Positions 5,656 to 7,524 of a stretch of 7,524 bases of DNA are shown piece by piece. Below the pieces are notes generated by a model. It made no database searches, was not told the origin of the DNA, and was given only the letters and a program-made list of their open reading frames with translations. The position numbers and the translations under genes are program-made. This DNA is from a bacterium (GTDB taxonomy: Bacteria; Patescibacteria; Paceibacteria; UBA9973; SBAW01), in the NCBI GenBank assembly GCA_021825025.1, contig JAKAIP010000026.1:1-7524 (forward strand). Direction: 5' to 3'. Position 1 is the first letter of the stretch. The number at the start of each line of letters is the position of its first letter.

Positions 5656-7524
5656 TGGCAACTTACTATCTTGATTATGAAGGTGGCTCAGACGCAGCGG
5701 ACGGGACGACCTTCGCGAACCGATGGAAGACGATTACGTCCGGTGCAACAGCGGCTCGTATTGCCCCTGGTGACACCGTTCGGATCATGGGTTCGCCTGC
5801 TCCGACTTCACTCGGCATCAGCGCCACATGGACCAACAAGAGCGTGACCGTCACACTCGCGTCGGCACTCAATGCGCTCATCACGAATTGCGACACCGCA
5901 TGGACCGCGTCGGCCAACGTCACAGCGACGGCCAATACGTCCACATACCGTACATCGACCGGCAGTGCGAGCTTAGCCATTGCCTCTGGCTTTACGACGG
6001 GAAAGGCCGCATATTTTGACCTTGGATCGAACCAAGACTATAGCGCCTATCAAGGAGTGACCTTCTGGATACAGATGTCTGTCGGAACGCTCGGAGCTAG
6101 TAACGCGACGCTACGGCTCTGCTCTGATACAACCGGCGACACACCAGTCGATACGTTGAATATTCCGGCTGTGAGCCAAACGGGGCAATGGATCCCTATC
6201 CACATCGATAAAGGTTCGGCACTTGGTTCGGCTATCCGTTCGATCTCGGTCTCGTTCGCATCTGATCCTGGCACGGTCACGATGCTGATCGACAACATCA
6301 GCACGACGAAAGCAGTCGGAAATGACTGCCTCACCTTGAAGTCACTCATCGGTAAGAATACTGCCGGAGAGTATTGGTGGGCGATTCGTGCTATCAACGG
6401 AACGACGGTGACGCTAGACAGCAATCCAGCGATGACTGCATCGGTGACCGCTCGTGGGTACTATGGAACAACGGAGTCCGTCACGACCTATAAACGTGAA
6501 ACCATCATGACCGATCTTGTTGCAACTTCGGCAACCACCGTACAAGCCGTCCAAGATAGCGGGTCTGCGGGTAACCTCATCACCTTCTCCGGTGGGTGGA
6601 ATCGTACCGACATGTCCACACAAACGCTTGAGACCTTCTTTGACGGTCAGTCGGGGTTTGGTTATGGAATCGATACCAACAATAAGAACTACTTTAAGCT
6701 CGACAATTTGTTTTGTGTAAGGTACAGCACCGGTTTCCTTATCAACATCATCGTGAGTCCGGCAGAGGTCGGGAAAATTTACGGCGGTCACTGCAACACT
6801 GCGGGAGTCGCTCTGAGTAATATTCTGACTGGTCTAACAGCGGATGAGATCCACTGTTGGGGATGTGCGACGCAAGGTCTTTCATCCACCAGCATCCAAG
6901 ACAGTACGTTCACGAAGATCAAGATCGTCAGTTCTGGGAACAACATCCAACATGGGTGGGCACTTGCGTTCAGCAGTGGAAACATCAACATCACGACGCT
7001 AGAGATCTACAACTCACACTACTACGGGTTCTATTGCTCAGGTTCACCGACGACTTCAGGCTTCCGTGTCGGTACTATGATAACAAACGATAACGGACAA
7101 TCTGGGACATATTTTGGTAATGGTCTCCCAGGATTTTATGTTGACTCGCTGACCTCGAACAGTAACGGAACGCAGGGTATGTGGATTCAAGATTGTCTCG
7201 GTGGGATGACCTTTAATAACGTCTCATGCTCGAACAACGGGCAGTATGGACTTGACTTAGCGAGTTTAACGATCGGTGGCGAGGTCGTCATCAACTCTCT
7301 GACGACTTCAGGAAATACGAACGGTGGTATGCGGTTCTTATCGGCGGCGAGCAAGATTAAAATTCTAAAGTCAAGCTTCGCTGAGACCACCAAGGTCGCC
7401 GTCACGAGTACAGCGAACTACTATCCAGGTTTTGTGTCGATCCATAACTACAACGGGACAGCAGGCGACCACCGTACGTGGCTCTTTGGCGGCGGTACAG
7501 GGTCGGGTATGGCGTCAATCTTCT
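5655..7524 (+). CDS. Right-handed beta-helix tailspike/fibre-like protein (3' end beyond window)
   Basis: An open frame starts at the ATG at 5655-5657, which overlaps the nuclease stop, and runs without a stop to the last base, giving 623 residues of a longer protein. Residues 4-44 (YYLDYEGGSDAADGTTFANR, then an APGDTVRI turn) are the typical N-terminal coil of pectate-lyase-like beta-helix proteins. Residues about 80-218 look like an inserted jelly-roll domain: AYFDLG, YSAYQGVTFWIQMS, TLRLCSDTTGDTPVDTLNIP and MLIDNIST. Residues about 330-575 show short strands with G-x-Asn turns every 20-26 residues (GFYCSG, GFYVDS, GMWIQDC, YGLDLAS, GGMRFLS), as in stacked rungs. Near the window end, HNYNGTAGDHRTWLFGGG may begin a cap or C-terminal domain. 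No signal peptide or membrane helix is present. No glycosidase or lyase active site could be identified, so depolymerase activity is possible but unproven. Its place after the fibre and nuclease genes fits a receptor-binding tailspike. Confidence 0.85.
   Translation, partial: MATYYLDYEGGSDAADGTTFANRWKTITSGATAARIAPGDTVRIMGSPAPTSLGISATWTNKSVTVTLASALNALITNCDTAWTASANVTATANTSTYRTSTGSASLAIASGFTTGKAAYFDLGSNQDYSAYQGVTFWIQMSVGTLGASNATLRLCSDTTGDTPVDTLNIPAVSQTGQWIPIHIDKGSALGSAIRSISVSFASDPGTVTMLIDNISTTKAVGNDCLTLKSLIGKNTAGEYWWAIRAINGTTVTLDSNPAMTASVTARGYYGTTESVTTYKRETIMTDLVATSATTVQAVQDSGSAGNLITFSGGWNRTDMSTQTLETFFDGQSGFGYGIDTNNKNYFKLDNLFCVRYSTGFLINIIVSPAEVGKIYGGHCNTAGVALSNILTGLTADEIHCWGCATQGLSSTSIQDSTFTKIKIVSSGNNIQHGWALAFSSGNINITTLEIYNSHYYGFYCSGSPTTSGFRVGTMITNDNGQSGTYFGNGLPGFYVDSLTSNSNGTQGMWIQDCLGGMTFNNVSCSNNGQYGLDLASLTIGGEVVINSLTTSGNTNGGMRFLSAASKIKILKSSFAETTKVAVTSTANYYPGFVSIHNYNGTAGDHRTWLFGGGTGSGMASIF
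5892..6308 (+). other. Jelly-roll (carbohydrate-binding-like) domain inserted after the first beta-helix coil
   Basis: Residues about 80-218 break the beta-helix pattern. They start with a Trp (TAWTASANVTATA), pass through a GSASLAI strand, AYFDLG and a Tyr/Trp-rich strand (GVTFWIQMS), and end at LIDNIST. This order of strands, closing on a D-N-I, is typical of CBM-like beta-sandwiches. The rung-like region follows further downstream. Glycan binding is inferred from fold resemblance only. Confidence 0.5.
6642..7379 (+). other. Beta-helix rung region
   Basis: Residues about 330-575 show repeating short hydrophobic strands separated by Gly/Asn/Ser turns. The clearest rungs start near residues 458 (GFYCSG), 508 (GMWIQDC), 531 (YGLDLA) and 557 (GMRFLS), with spacings of about 23-26 residues between the last three, close to one turn of a right-handed beta-helix. 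The repeats are structural: no nucleotide-level repetition is seen. Confidence 0.6.

Noticed and set aside
5656..5720. Possible frameshift or readthrough extending the nuclease into a C-terminal helix
   Set aside because: Reading on past the TAA at 5653-5655 gives no helix resembling the SNase C-terminus, and the overlapping ATG opens a long, convincing gene in the other phase.
6052..6061. A second copy of AAGGAGTGAC, identical to the sequence before the nuclease start, inside the beta-helix gene
   Set aside because: The next in-frame ATG is 17 nt past the AAGGAG, too far for an efficient internal start, and the frame is plainly coding through it; a 10-base match may be chance.
6050..6791. 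Two antisense open frames of 124 and 125 codons (6050-6424 and 6414-6791)
   Set aside because: They lie opposite the beta-helix gene, which is open throughout, and their translations show no recognisable domain. No promoter or ribosome binding site supports an antisense gene.

Overview
The window looks like part of the tail, baseplate and host-recognition module of a tailed bacteriophage (Caudoviricetes) or a prophage. All seven genes lie on the + strand and are packed almost without gaps. Four junctions are 1-nt TAATG stop/start overlaps. The other two have 9-nt gaps in which the upstream TAA is built into the Shine-Dalgarno sequence of the next gene. There is no integrase, packaging, replication or bacterial housekeeping gene, so host and lifestyle cannot be read from the sequence. 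Base composition looks balanced and even throughout. The host is a bacterium by inference only, from the clear Shine-Dalgarno sites.

Layout: (1) 1-774, probably the 3' part of a larger gene, with beta-propeller-like repeats and a C-terminal bacterial Ig-like domain. (2) 774-1376, a 200-aa putative distal tail/baseplate protein. (3) 1376-2929, a 517-aa putative baseplate hub protein with an unusual internal pair of hydrophobic helices. (4) 2929-3453, a 174-aa small baseplate protein of unknown function. (5) 3463-5322, a 619-aa modular tail fibre protein. (6) 5332-5655, a 107-aa staphylococcal-nuclease-type (thermonuclease) domain protein. (7) 5655 to beyond the window end, at least 623 aa of a right-handed beta-helix protein with a probable jelly-roll insert near its N-terminus, likely a tailspike or fibre.

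The order suggests one late structural transcript that runs from the tail tip outward to the adhesins. Genes 1-4 would build the tail tip or baseplate, and genes 5 and 7 would be host-contact proteins. The small nuclease is the odd member. The two observations most worth following are the hydrophobic helical pair inside the hub-like protein, which could contact the host membrane during entry, and the compact nuclease between the two adhesin genes. No promoter, terminator, RNA gene, CRISPR array or mobile element was recognised, and no non-coding stretch exceeds 9 bases.
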